Assembly (NCBI GenBank): GCA_046727435.1
Contig: JBKPCR010000096.1
Coordinates: 1 to 8,242 of the forward strand
Source of the DNA: CAVPRW01 sp046727435 [NCBI: bacterium]
Lineage (GTDB): Bacteria; Tectomicrobia; Entotheonellia; J063
DNA length: 8,242 nt
Direction of reading: 5' to 3'
The notes below the pieces were generated by a model that was given only the letters and a program-made list of their open reading frames with translations, did not search any database and was not told where the DNA came from. Each line of letters begins with the position of its first letter. The stretch's first letter is position 1. A program made the translations under genes and the position numbers. Of the stretch, positions 1 to 6,435 are shown piece by piece.

Positions 1-667
1 GCGTCACCGTCACGGCGCCGGGCGAGCGCACGATAATGCTCTGGGGCTCGCGTCCGGCGTCGCGGACGAGTTGCCGAAAGGCGGCCACTTCAGGCGCCAG
101 ATGCTGCAGCGGAATCATCACGGGCATCCAGCCATCGGCGATGGCCGCAGTTTGCGCCACACTCTTCGGCGTCAAGGAGGCGATGAAGATAGGAATGCTG
201 CTGCGTACCGGCGGAAAGCGCAGACGGAAGCCACGCTCCAGACGAAAGACTTTGCCTTGATATTTGAGGGGCTCGCCAGCCAGGATCATGCGCATGATCT
301 CGACGTACTCCCGCAGGCGCGTCAATGACGGCTGAAATGGCACTCCGTGAAAATGCTCGATGACTCGATGGCCGCTGGTGCCGAGACCGATAATCATACG
401 GCCGCCGGAGAACTCATCGAGGGTGGCAAAATGCTGGGCCAGTGCTGCAGGCGTGCGCGAATAACAATTGACGATGCCAGTGCCGAGCTTGATGCGTGTG
501 GTCTCGCGTGCCAGTAACGTCAGTATCGTGAAACAGTCGCGACCCCAGGCCTCAGCTACCCATACGGTATCGACCCCAGCCTCCTCGGCCAGACGCACGC
601 GAGCGCAGGCTTGTTCATAGTCCATGGGTCCCTGCCAGTTGAAACTCATCGATAAGGTCCGCGCCAT
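1..667 (-). CDS. LLM-class (luciferase-like) flavin-dependent oxidoreductase, 3' end outside window
   Basis: Partial gene: 222 codons are visible and the C-terminal part runs off the left edge. Members of this family are usually about 330-350 residues, so roughly one third is missing. The protein should be a cytoplasmic TIM-barrel monooxygenase or dehydrogenase using FMN or F420. Visible family hallmarks are an N-terminal strand (MARTLSMSFN), an EEAGVDTVWVAE segment at residues 28-39, IKLGTGIVN at 59-67, a TLDEFSGGRMIIGLGTSG segment at 82-99, and a later IPIFIASLTPKSV strand at 158-170. The ATG at 667 is preceded by AAAAGGAG with 5-nt spacing, which fixes the start well. The substrate cannot be read from the sequence; F420-dependent relatives such as methylene-tetrahydromethanopterin reductase-like proteins share these motifs. 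No frameshift or stop was seen in the visible part. Confidence 0.9.
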   Translation of the reverse strand, partial: MARTLSMSFNWQGPMDYEQACARVRLAEEAGVDTVWVAEAWGRDCFTILTLLARETTRIKLGTGIVNCYSRTPAALAQHFATLDEFSGGRMIIGLGTSGHRVIEHFHGVPFQPSLTRLREYVEIMRMILAGEPLKYQGKVFRLERGFRLRFPPVRSSIPIFIASLTPKSVAQTAAIADGWMPVMIPLQHLAPEVAAFRQLVRDAGREPQSIIVRSPGAVTVT

Positions 668-840
668 ACTCGCTCCTTTTCGCTGTGTGCCTGCACTGCG
701 TTCACCCCTGCCGCCATGGCGTATTTTAGCATGAACGGGTCGAGGTCTGTTAGTTCGTGTCGTCGAACCCGCTGCTCGATGATCTGTTGTCGGTAGCGAG
801 AAGCGATGAATTGTCCATCCTTAAGCTCTGTCACATAATT
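646..840 (-). CDS. Possible small hypothetical protein upstream of the LLM oxidoreductase
   Basis: An open frame that could start at the second ATG (840, MNYVTELKDG) and gives 64 residues; an earlier ATG at 873 would add 11. It overlaps the first 22 nt of the oxidoreductase gene in another frame. The composition is soluble and mixed-charge, with a helical-looking stretch (FIASRYRQQIIEQRVRR). I recognise no family. There is no Shine-Dalgarno sequence at either ATG; a TATAAA sits just upstream of 840 but no good -35 accompanies it. It could be a real small gene, a remnant of a longer one, or chance. Existence itself is uncertain. Confidence 0.2.
   Translation of the reverse strand, partial: NYVTELKDGQFIASRYRQQIIEQRVRRHELTDLDPFMLKYAMAAGVNAVQAHSEKERVWRGPYR
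673..680 (-). promoter_or_regulatory. Ribosome binding site of the LLM oxidoreductase gene
   Basis: AAAAGGAG on the minus strand, 5 nt upstream of the ATG at 667. It decides the start, and it also argues against a longer reading in that frame. Confidence 0.75.
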
Positions 841-873
841 CATGCTAGTGTTTATACGTGTAGATTCAACCAA

Positions 874-1463
874 TCCCGTTCAAGTCCGAACAGATCCTGA
901 AATCTCTTGAAAATTCAATTCCTGTAGCGATTCCCCTGCCGGTGACGCATTGCCGTTGTGTAATCCCGCATAGTCGCTTTACGCCACATTATCATCATGG
1001 ATACCTACTCTTCTGAGCTGTTTCAGACACTTACCTTCGATAGCTCACTCTGGCGCAGATTTTGCCCATGAACAAAGCTGCGTCGTTGCACGAAATCGCC
1101 TGATAGCCTCCTTTGCAATTATCGCGATGGACAAGGAGCATGCCGATGCCGTTAGCTCGTCTCTACGTGTGCTCGAAATCCTCATCTCTGGTGCGCCTCC
1201 GCGTGCCATCGCGGTTTCTGGTGAGGCCCCAACTCGTGACCCGCGTCTCACCCCTCCCAGCGGAGAGGGATATTCCTGGTACTTCTCTTTGCCCGTTTAT
1301 CGCCACTGATCACGCCGTGACCAGGCCGCAACGTGTTGACGCGCAGATTCGGTAGCATCTGTGCGCTTATCTGCCTGTACATCGGGGTTTCAAAGATTCT
1401 CAGCAGCTCTGTCCGGGAGTTTCAGACGCAGATCGAAAGGCCGAGGGTTTTTCCAAATCCTCA
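874..1463. other. Intergenic stretch with no convincing gene
   Basis: About 590 bases between the oxidoreductase side and the exported haem protein. Short open frames exist on both strands (for example 1127-1309 plus and 1045-1251 minus), but none has a ribosome binding site together with recognisable protein character. A degenerate C-rich/G-rich hairpin sits at 1251-1269. No clear promoter for the downstream gene was found; a TTGACG near 1336 lacks a matching -10 at proper spacing. Confidence 0.5.
1251..1269. repeat. C-rich/G-rich intergenic hairpin
   Basis: CCCTCC and GGAGAGGG face each other across a short loop, with one bulged base. A similar unit (CCCTCTC facing GGGAGGG) occurs at 5051-5069, and both are preceded by GTCTCAC followed by a pyrimidine-rich tract. 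Such C-rich/G-rich hairpins are common dispersed intergenic elements in many bacteria; membership of one family is inferred from only two copies. Confidence 0.3.
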
Positions 1464-1470
1464 GGGAGGA
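1464..1470 (+). promoter_or_regulatory. Ribosome binding site of the exported haem protein
   Basis: GGGAGGA, 5 nt before the ATG at 1476. It supports this start over internal ATGs and places the signal peptide at the true N-terminus. Confidence 0.7.
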
Positions 1471-1475
1471 AGGTC

Positions 1476-3191
1476 ATGATACAAGATCGTAGGGGCTCTT
1501 GGCGAAATACGGTTGCCGTCATGGTGATTCTCTTAGGGTTAGCTCTGGCCAAAATACCTTTTGCCAGGGCTGATGTCGATTCACATATCGGAAGTCTTAC
1601 GCCAAACCCCTCTCTGCGTGGACTGGTCCACGGAGAGGCAAGCAACTTCATTATTGTCGCTCAGGCTACAGCGGCATGCACCATTCGGAATTCCGCAGGA
1701 GCACCTGTGCTCGACAATGCTGATCCACTGGCGAAGTTCTTGCTGGCGAGCCGCACTTGCCCAACCAATATGTTTGACCTGCGCTCGCAACTCCTCGCTG
1801 CGGGCGCCACCATCAAGACCACTCTGGTCGCCAACAGAGGATTTCATAATCCAAAAACAAACCATGATGCCATGCATTTCATGCTGTTTGAAATCGTCTC
1901 AGGTCACCTCGGCTCCCTGGGGATTGATGTGAAGGACGGAGAGTTTTTTTTCGGGCATTTTACGGCAATAACGGGGGCAAACACGCTTGTGGCAGATCAA
2001 CGACCCGAACCGCGTGCTCTCATGATTGAATTGATTGCCTGGGATCCGGGAAAACAGGTTTTCAATTTTTATGAATTGATTGGCAATGGCGAGAAAGGGG
2101 AGTGGTTCTACCGAGGAGACTCCTTGGACATCCAGGCTGATGTGACATTCTTGCATCGGCACACTGACCCAGGGCAACCCAAATTTGGAGGTCAATTGAG
2201 GTGTTCAGGTTGCCACACAGCGGGTGGCCCGATCATGAAGGAACTTGCCGCACCTCATAATGACTGGTGGACAACTGAACGGCCCCTTCCTCTAGGTAAG
2301 TTAAAACCGGATGCCGATCTGGCCCGGATCTTCCAGGGTCTCGTGGATGCCAGCGAACTCTCGGCAAGCGTCAAAGTCGGGTTGTCAATGTTAGCGGAAA
2401 GCGACAAATTTCGCCAGACAAGTAAGACTCTCTCCATGCAGGAACAGTTGCGGCCGCTTTTTTGCCCTGTCGAGCTCAATCTGGAGTCAGATCCCACACC
2501 CTTGGACAAGAAAAGTCCCACGATCGAAATCCCCTCGGCCTTCGTTGTACATCCACTACTCGCTCGGAGTTCCTTAACGGCTCAGCGCGGCCACTACGAT
2601 GCCGCCTTGGCCACCATGAAGGCATCGTTTCCCGAAACCAAGCGGACTGATGCGGACCATGCATGGCTGACCCCGGTGAAAGCGCTTTCTGACACACTGA
2701 CCATCGAATCGCTCATCAAACAAAACATCATCGATGAGGAATTCGCCAGTGATGTATTAGCCGTTGATCTGACGAACCCATTGTTCTCAACAGAACGGTG
2801 CCACTTACTCAGTATGGTGCCTATCAAGATGGATAATGATTGGAAAGAAACCTTTAAAACGTCTCTTCAGGCACAAGCTGGTGAAGACCAAGCTGCACAA
2901 GAGCTTTTAACAAACCTCACTGATTCGAGTCGGAATACCCAGTTTCACCGGGCGCGGGCAGTCCGCCTTTTGGATCAGTGTCAAAACCGCCTGCAGACCA
3001 GTGATGCGGTGCTCACGATATATCGATTGTTGGCCCAAAGACGAGAGGAGGTCAGAACATCTGAAATTTCACAGAACAAGAAGGGTAAGATTTTGGAACC
3101 CGGTTTTCGAGTCATCTTCCCCACAGTTACGCCAGCAGCTATGCCAGGAATATTGCATCTGACCGAGGATTGTCAAGTGCGCGCGCCATAG
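1476..3191 (+). CDS. Exported protein with a single c-type haem-binding motif (CXXCH), function unknown
   Basis: A 571-residue protein that I cannot assign to a named family. An N-terminal signal peptide is clear: basic RR at 5-6, a hydrophobic core at about 13-25, and an ARA site giving likely cleavage after residue 32, so it should act in the periplasm or outside. A CSGCH motif at residues 243-247, followed by TAGGPIM with Met254, fits covalent haem c attachment, with His247 as proximal ligand; Met254 is only a candidate distal ligand. Further cysteines (68, 95 and several in the C-terminal half) do not form a second CXXCH. The motif is preceded by an aromatic-rich region (FFFGHF, FNFYE, WFYRGD) and followed by HNDWW. 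The C-terminal 300 residues look soluble and helical. The start at 1476 has GGGAGGA at 5-nt spacing. It stands alone, facing the convergent propeller gene. Confidence 0.85.
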   Translation: MIQDRRGSWRNTVAVMVILLGLALAKIPFARADVDSHIGSLTPNPSLRGLVHGEASNFIIVAQATAACTIRNSAGAPVLDNADPLAKFLLASRTCPTNMFDLRSQLLAAGATIKTTLVANRGFHNPKTNHDAMHFMLFEIVSGHLGSLGIDVKDGEFFFGHFTAITGANTLVADQRPEPRALMIELIAWDPGKQVFNFYELIGNGEKGEWFYRGDSLDIQADVTFLHRHTDPGQPKFGGQLRCSGCHTAGGPIMKELAAPHNDWWTTERPLPLGKLKPDADLARIFQGLVDASELSASVKVGLSMLAESDKFRQTSKTLSMQEQLRPLFCPVELNLESDPTPLDKKSPTIEIPSAFVVHPLLARSSLTAQRGHYDAALATMKASFPETKRTDADHAWLTPVKALSDTLTIESLIKQNIIDEEFASDVLAVDLTNPLFSTERCHLLSMVPIKMDNDWKETFKTSLQAQAGEDQAAQELLTNLTDSSRNTQFHRARAVRLLDQCQNRLQTSDAVLTIYRLLAQRREEVRTSEISQNKKGKILEPGFRVIFPTVTPAAMPGILHLTEDCQVRAP

Positions 3192-3309
3192 CTCTCGTGC
3201 ACATCGCGAGCCTGTTGCCCGCGAGAGATCGGTAGCCCCGGCAGTGCAGGAGATAACTGCGCCAGCAGCGCGTATCTAGGCCATACTGCGCTGCTCTATT
3301 GGAGTGCTG

Positions 3310-3350
3310 AAGGCCGCGGACGTACCTCTCAGGAGACACGCCACGGCCTT
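3310..3350 (-). terminator. Stem-loop downstream of the propeller gene, possible terminator
   Basis: The 10-base arms AAGGCCGCGG (3310-3319) and CCACGGCCTT (3341-3350) pair fully in the minus-strand transcript if one G-U wobble is allowed; in the plus transcript that position is an A-C mismatch. The strand bias and the position, 17 nt beyond the propeller stop codon, suggest it serves the minus-strand gene. There is no proper U-tract after it, so a classical intrinsic terminator is not proven. Confidence 0.35.
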
Positions 3351-3366
3351 ACCTGTCTTGCTGCAG

Positions 3367-4401
3367 CTACCCCACCGCCATGCTGTAGACCTGAGTCGCG
3401 CCTTCTAGGATCGGGTTCGCCTTCCAACTTCCCCCTTGGTCACGCGAATAGAACACTTCCCCACCGCTGGTGGTGCAGTAGAGGTGTGTGGAGTTGCGTG
3501 GATCGATATCCACCGCGAACATCGTGCTCTTGGGCTTAGCGCCAAGGTCCAGGCGGCTCCAGTTCTGGCCGCTGTCCTGGCTACGGAATAGCGCCCCCTC
3601 TTCGCTTCGGAAGGCTGGGCCCGCCGCGCAGTACATCGTGCGCGGGTCGTCCGGAGCCACGAGGATATCCCGGCAGTACGTACCCCGCGGTGACAGCATC
3701 TCCAACTGCACATGCTGCCAATGCTCGCCCCGATCGGGACTGCGCCACATGCCGATGCGGCTGATGGTGAAGACCGTGCGTGGCTGCGCCGCACTGACCG
3801 CCACTCCATGCATATCCACCGGGTCGTCGTTGACGTAATAGCCTTCGCTGACGCTCTCCCATTTCTCTCCGCCATCCAGGCTGCGCAACAAGCCACCCAC
3901 CTCGACGGCAGCATACATTTCCGTAGGATAGGCGGGATCGATGGCGATGCCAAGAATGCGCTTGGGGGAAACGACGGGACGCACGGTGACATCGGGGAAG
4001 GTGACGTCCATCGGCAGCCGATCCCAGCGTTTGCCGCCGTTGTCGCTGCGATAAATGGCATAGGGTTCATAGCCAGCAAAAATGACATCGGGATCGCGCG
4101 GATGAAACTGCAGTGACCAGACGGCCAGGCCCGGTTTCGGGGCGCTGAGGCGTTCCCAGTGCCCGCCATGGTCATCGCTGCGATAGACGCCATCCTGGGT
4201 ACCGGCCAGGACCACATTCGGCTGTTTGGGATGGACTGCGAGGGCGCGGACCTGTGGCTCAGACGGCAGGCCGGCGGTGATCGATTCCCAGGAGCTCTCG
4301 CCTGCCAGGCTTCGATATAGGCCAGTGCGCACCTCGCGTCCAGGCACGGTTTCTCCGGCCAAGCCAATGTACACGTAGGACTGTGAGCTAGCTGTTGCCA
4401 T
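3367..4401 (-). CDS. BNR/Asp-box seven-bladed beta-propeller protein
   Basis: A 344-residue protein of the WD40/YVTN/BNR-like (sortilin/sialidase-type) propeller superfamily. Seven Asp-box motifs (S-x-D-x-G-x-x-W or variants) recur every 43-55 residues, starting near residues 31, 75, 119, 174, 221, 274 and 319. They include RSDDHGGHW, RSDNGGKRW, RSLDGGEKW, RSPDRGEHW, RSQDSGQNW and YSRDQGGSW; the first (RSLAGESSW) is degenerate. Seven motifs match seven blades. No signal peptide or sialidase arginine triad is visible, so it is probably a cytoplasmic scaffold or binding protein rather than a sialidase. Two starts compete: ATG at 4416, and ATG at 4401 with GGAGGG at 7 nt; I prefer 4401 because its spacing is better. 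The gene is convergent with the haem protein. The ligand is unknown. Confidence 0.88.
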   Translation of the reverse strand: MATASSQSYVYIGLAGETVPGREVRTGLYRSLAGESSWESITAGLPSEPQVRALAVHPKQPNVVLAGTQDGVYRSDDHGGHWERLSAPKPGLAVWSLQFHPRDPDVIFAGYEPYAIYRSDNGGKRWDRLPMDVTFPDVTVRPVVSPKRILGIAIDPAYPTEMYAAVEVGGLLRSLDGGEKWESVSEGYYVNDDPVDMHGVAVSAAQPRTVFTISRIGMWRSPDRGEHWQHVQLEMLSPRGTYCRDILVAPDDPRTMYCAAGPAFRSEEGALFRSQDSGQNWSRLDLGAKPKSTMFAVDIDPRNSTHLYCTTSGGEVFYSRDQGGSWKANPILEGATQVYSMAVG

Positions 4402-4408
4402 GGCTGAT

Positions 4409-4414
4409 CCCTCC
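4409..4414 (-). promoter_or_regulatory. Ribosome binding site deciding the propeller start
   Basis: GGAGGG lies 7 nt before the ATG at 4401. The alternative ATG at 4416 lies inside this region, and its nearest GAGGAGG is 12 nt away, so the downstream start is favoured. Confidence 0.5.
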
Positions 4415-4552
4415 ATAGATGCCTAATGCCTCCTCACTTCGATCGCGCCATGCTGGGTCAGCAGTCAATTCCGCTCGACACACCATAGACGCCACACATA
4501 CAGCCACGCCAGCTGCATCCGAGGCGCCTTGACTCCTCAGATGCGACATCGT

Positions 4553-4944
4553 TTAAGCTTGCAAGAACGTCTGCAACCAACTGAGCGGCTGCCCCCAGGC
4601 GTCTCTCGCCGCCTCAGCCTGATAGCTCAGGCACTCATCGCCATAAAAACCGTGGTCGGCGCCGGGGTAGATTTGAGGTCGCCCATCGCCCTGGTGCACA
4701 CGTCAGCATCTTCCCCCGTGTAGCCGAATAATGGGTTGAAACCCACGCGGTGATATAATACCGGCGCCACGGGCACGTGGCCCTCCCTGGCGAGTTTGTC
4801 GGTCACCTCCTGGACGTATTTGTCGACCTCCGAGGTCTCCACGATGACGATGACGCCGGGGAACTTGCCCGTAGTTTCCGGTTGTGACACATAGATGCGC
4901 ATGTTTTGTCCATCAACGAAGATGCTGATCCATTCGGACGCCGT
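4553..4944 (-). pseudogene. Dienelactone hydrolase family pseudogene, internal deletion and lost start codon
   Basis: The N-terminal part of a dienelactone hydrolase (alpha/beta hydrolase) reads from 4944 to about 4699, with typical text such as EWISIFVDGQNMRIYVSQPE, FPGVIVIVE, DKLAREGHVPVAP and NPLFGYTGEDA. A second frame, 4553 to about 4696, gives the C-terminal part: IYPGADHGFYGDECLSYQAE, then AWGQPLSWLQTFLQA and a TAA stop. The roughly 120 residues between them, which carry the catalytic Cys and Asp in this family (about 230-240 residues), are absent; only the His of GADHGF remains. The codon where initiation would fall (ACG, 4942-4944) has AAGGAG 8 nt upstream, so an ATG-to-ACG change is likely. 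The DLYHR-type motif also reads VLYHR. The product would be inactive. An ATG at 4902 opens a 91-codon frame, but it starts inside the domain. Confidence 0.8.
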
Positions 4945-5050
4945 CGCCCCATCTCCTTGTCGGTAGCGCTGCGGTGCTCAGAGTGCGCTCAACCCAGCTG
5001 AGCCCGATTGTATCAGAGTGAGGAGCGAGGAACAAGGTGTCTCACTCCTT

Positions 5051-5069
5051 CCCTCTCGACGGGGGAGGG
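5051..5069. repeat. C-rich/G-rich intergenic hairpin, second copy
   Basis: CCCTCTC (5051-5057) faces GGGAGGG (5063-5069) with one wobble pair, in the leader of the truncated amidohydrolase. It resembles the element at 1251-1269 in its flanking GTCTCAC and pyrimidine tract. Confidence 0.3.
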
Positions 5070-5099
5070 CGGGGTGGGTGGAGGAAAGAGGAGAGTATT

Positions 5100-5357
5100 A
5101 TGGCAGACATACTCATCCAGGGTGGAGAGGTACTCGATCCAGGTCAGGGCTTGCGAGGCAGGCTTGATATCGCGGTGTCGCCGGGGAAGATCACCCAGAT
5201 TGCACCGCACATCGACCCGCGTGAAGCGCAGCGGGTGGTAGATATCAGCGGCAAAGTGGTCGTGCCTGGCCTCATCGACCTGCATGCTCATGTGTATGCC
5301 GGGGTCCGTACCGTATACCCCCTTGCGGGGAGTGATGGGGAAGCAAGAGGCACATAG
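5100..5357 (+). pseudogene. N-terminal fragment of an amidohydrolase (dihydroorotase-like)
   Basis: 85 codons of a gene whose family members are around 400 residues. It begins with the small beta-sandwich domain typical of composite-domain amidohydrolases (MADILIQGGEVLDPGQG, RLDIAVSPGKITQIAP, VVDISGKVVVPGLIDLHAHV). It carries the first metal-binding pair His62-x-His64, then loses family character after about VRTVYPLAG and stops at TAG. All other metal ligands (the carboxylated Lys, two further His and the Asp) are missing, so catalysis is not possible. The start is well supported by GAGGAG 6 nt before the ATG. Homology ends next to a perfect inverted repeat at 5349-5394. It is divergent from the dienelactone hydrolase pseudogene. 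A deacetylase- or dihydroorotase-type substrate cannot be decided from this piece. Confidence 0.8.
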
Positions 5358-5394
5358 ACCTGTCGGCTGGCTTCTGGCAGACGGTCTATGTGCC
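5349..5394. repeat. Perfect 12-bp inverted repeat at the amidohydrolase truncation point
   Basis: GGCACATAGACC at 5349-5360 is the exact reverse complement of GGTCTATGTGCC at 5383-5394, with a 22-nt loop. It overlaps the last codons of the truncated amidohydrolase and lies 27 nt from the stop of the truncated PIN gene, which arrives from the other side. There is no T-tract, so a terminator is not evident. It could be a recombination or insertion scar, a transposon-end remnant, or a structured RNA element. Confidence 0.6.
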
Positions 5395-5420
5395 CGGGCG
5401 CCAGATCGTCAGTCCAGGCA

Positions 5421-5582
5421 CTACAGATGGATGTCGCTACTTTCCACCCAGCGGAGAAATGCTGTACATGAGGCTGACAGGGGGATTTGGTTGAAATGGT
5501 ATATGAAGATGTTGGCGTCGATAAAGACGCGGCGACCAGATGGGAGAGTCGCTAGATCTTTAAGTGATGACGGAGAACTCAT
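5421..5582 (-). pseudogene. Truncated PIN-domain (VapC-type) toxin
   Basis: Reading on the minus strand from the ATG at 5582 gives 53 residues, against about 130-150 in the family. After a short lead (MSSPSSLKDLATLPSG) comes the PIN core strand RRVFIDANIFIYHF with the first metal-binding Asp at residue 22, then ASCTAFLRWVESSDIHL and a TAG stop. The later acidic residues that complete the Mg-binding RNase site are missing, so it should not be an active nuclease. Its start overlaps the last 23 nt of the upstream DUF104 antitoxin gene, the usual order for this pair. The break falls close to the 12-bp inverted repeat and the amidohydrolase end, suggesting one rearrangement removed the rest of both genes. 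Identification rests on the motif text only. Confidence 0.7.
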
Positions 5583-5763
5583 CCCCTTCGGCAACCTCCC
5601 GGATAACCTCGGGGCTCAGGCCCTGCAGGATCCCCGCGGTTTCCTGCACAGCACTCTGCCGGATCACTTGCAGCAGAACGTTTTCCTGTTCCTGAAGGGG
5701 CAGCGGCTCCAGCGGACGTAGTTGTCCATTTTCATAGATAGCGTGAACTGTTAGGGTTTCCAT
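5560..5763 (-). CDS. DUF104/AF2212-family antitoxin, partner of the truncated PIN toxin
   Basis: A 67-residue protein with the DUF104 pattern: ETLTVHAIYENGQLRPLEPL, then LQEQENVLLQVI as the second strand, and a C-terminal tail ending AEGDEFSVIT. DUF104 proteins are small antitoxins normally encoded just before a PIN-domain toxin; the N-terminal beta region is thought to be shared and the tail to contact the toxin. The frame is open back to 5820, but the family's N-terminus fits the ATG at 5763, with a weak GAGAGA purine tract just upstream. A TTGAGG-N16-TATTTT promoter candidate lies at 5793-5820. The gene itself looks intact, but its toxin is broken, so it is now probably an orphan antitoxin. 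Confidence 0.75.
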   Translation of the reverse strand: METLTVHAIYENGQLRPLEPLPLQEQENVLLQVIRQSAVQETAGILQGLSPEVIREVAEGDEFSVIT

Positions 5764-5792
5764 AGCATCTCTCTCATCCCGTCCACCGCTCC

Positions 5793-5820
5793 AAAATACC
5801 ACAGAAGCATCACTCCTCAA
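5793..5820 (-). promoter_or_regulatory. Candidate promoter of the DUF104 antitoxin gene
   Basis: TTGAGG (5815-5820), 16-nt spacer, TATTTT (5793-5798) on the minus strand, about 30 nt before the ATG at 5763. Each hexamer matches the sigma-70 consensus at four of six bases, so this is a plausible but weak call. Confidence 0.3.
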
Positions 5821-6111
5821 AGATCATCTCATGTAATGCTGGCGCTGTTCGATTTGGCTCTAATTGCCACCCACAGCGTACTGTGACCGGGACTGGGTGT
5901 CAAGGGAGAGCCTCCATTAACCGCACACACCAGTGTGTCCCCACAACACTCTCTGGCGACGGCAGCAGGGTAGATCTGCATGTCCGCGCAAGGCGGTTCC
6001 TGTTCAGGTAAACCTCTGATAGACCCTGCTGACTGTTGAGGGTACAGCTTCCAATCTTGCAGATATGTCTGAACAGCCCCGCAATAAGCTGTGACTGAAT
6101 TATGGAATATG
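5821..6111. other. Intergenic stretch between the two toxin-antitoxin loci, no recognised gene
   Basis: About 290 bases. A minus-strand open frame crosses it (ending at 5829) and reads semi-plausibly (for example CADMQIYPAAVARECCGD), but it has no start signal and overlaps the Phd gene in another frame; I could not assign it. A small symmetric ACACAC/GTGTGT element lies at 5925-5938. No terminator was seen. Confidence 0.4.
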
Positions 6112-6435
6112 CTAAGGGGTTTTAGGCCGCGGCTTTTGGTGACGGCTACCCGCAGGAGGCGTACCTGGCTCCACCTGCTCAGGCTCCATCTCACGCCAGA
6201 AGTCCGCATGGGAGATGCCGCCGGTGGTGGTGATCTGGTCACGTGCCTCGGTCAGGATGGCCTGAAAGCGCTTCGAATAGGCGAGAGCCAGCCGTTCCAG
6301 TTCCTCGTCATCCTCCATGGGCAGCAGAACTGCGACCGGCTTCCCATTCCGCGTGATGACGACCAGTTCCGCCTCAGAGGCTTTGACATAGGCACTCAGA
6401 TTGGCCTTCACTTCAGCAATCGAGGCAATTTTCAT
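6112..6435 (-). CDS. Phd/YefM-family antitoxin
   Basis: A 107-residue protein with the Phd/YefM N-terminal fold: MKIASIAEVKANLSAYVKAS, LVVITRNGKPVAVLLP at about 24-39, then an acidic DDEELERLALAYSKRF helix. The family dimerises, binds the operator through its N-terminal half, and neutralises a RelE/ParE or Doc toxin with the C-terminal tail. At 107 residues it is longer than the usual 75-95, with an extra Pro-rich basic tail (EPGTPPAGSRHQKPRPKTP) that may be an addition or a readthrough of eroded sequence. The start ATG overlaps the toxin stop as ATGA, so it is translationally coupled; GAGGAG lies 8 nt upstream, inside the toxin gene. It is the second gene of the operon, the reverse of the commonest antitoxin-first order. 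Confidence 0.85.
   Translation of the reverse strand: MKIASIAEVKANLSAYVKASEAELVVITRNGKPVAVLLPMEDDEELERLALAYSKRFQAILTEARDQITTTGGISHADFWREMEPEQVEPGTPPAGSRHQKPRPKTP

Noticed and set aside
997-1071. 24-codon plus-strand frame (MDTYSSELFQ...)
   Set aside because: No ribosome binding site and no conserved context; too short to support.
3712-4116. Plus-strand frame opposite the propeller gene
   Set aside because: Antisense shadow; the propeller frame carries seven recognisable motifs across the same bases.
3405-4367. Long minus-strand open frame of 320 codons inside the propeller gene
   Set aside because: It lies wholly within the Asp-box gene in another frame, is rich in Ala, Arg and Ser with no domain text, and is a shadow of the real gene.
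4627-4902. Reading this frame as an intact 91-residue protein
   Set aside because: Its N-terminal 68 residues are dienelactone hydrolase text, but the rest (CTRAMGDLKSTPAP and on) is the family's C-terminal region read out of frame, so it is part of a pseudogene.
5349-5394. The 12-bp inverted repeat as a rho-independent terminator
   Set aside because: The loop is long (22 nt), no T-tract follows on either strand, and the upstream gene is already a fragment.
5380-5500. Plus-strand frame reading QTVYVPGRQIVSPGTTDG and on as a further amidohydrolase piece
   Set aside because: From 5421 onward the opposite strand gives convincing PIN-domain text, and the plus reading matches no amidohydrolase segment I know.
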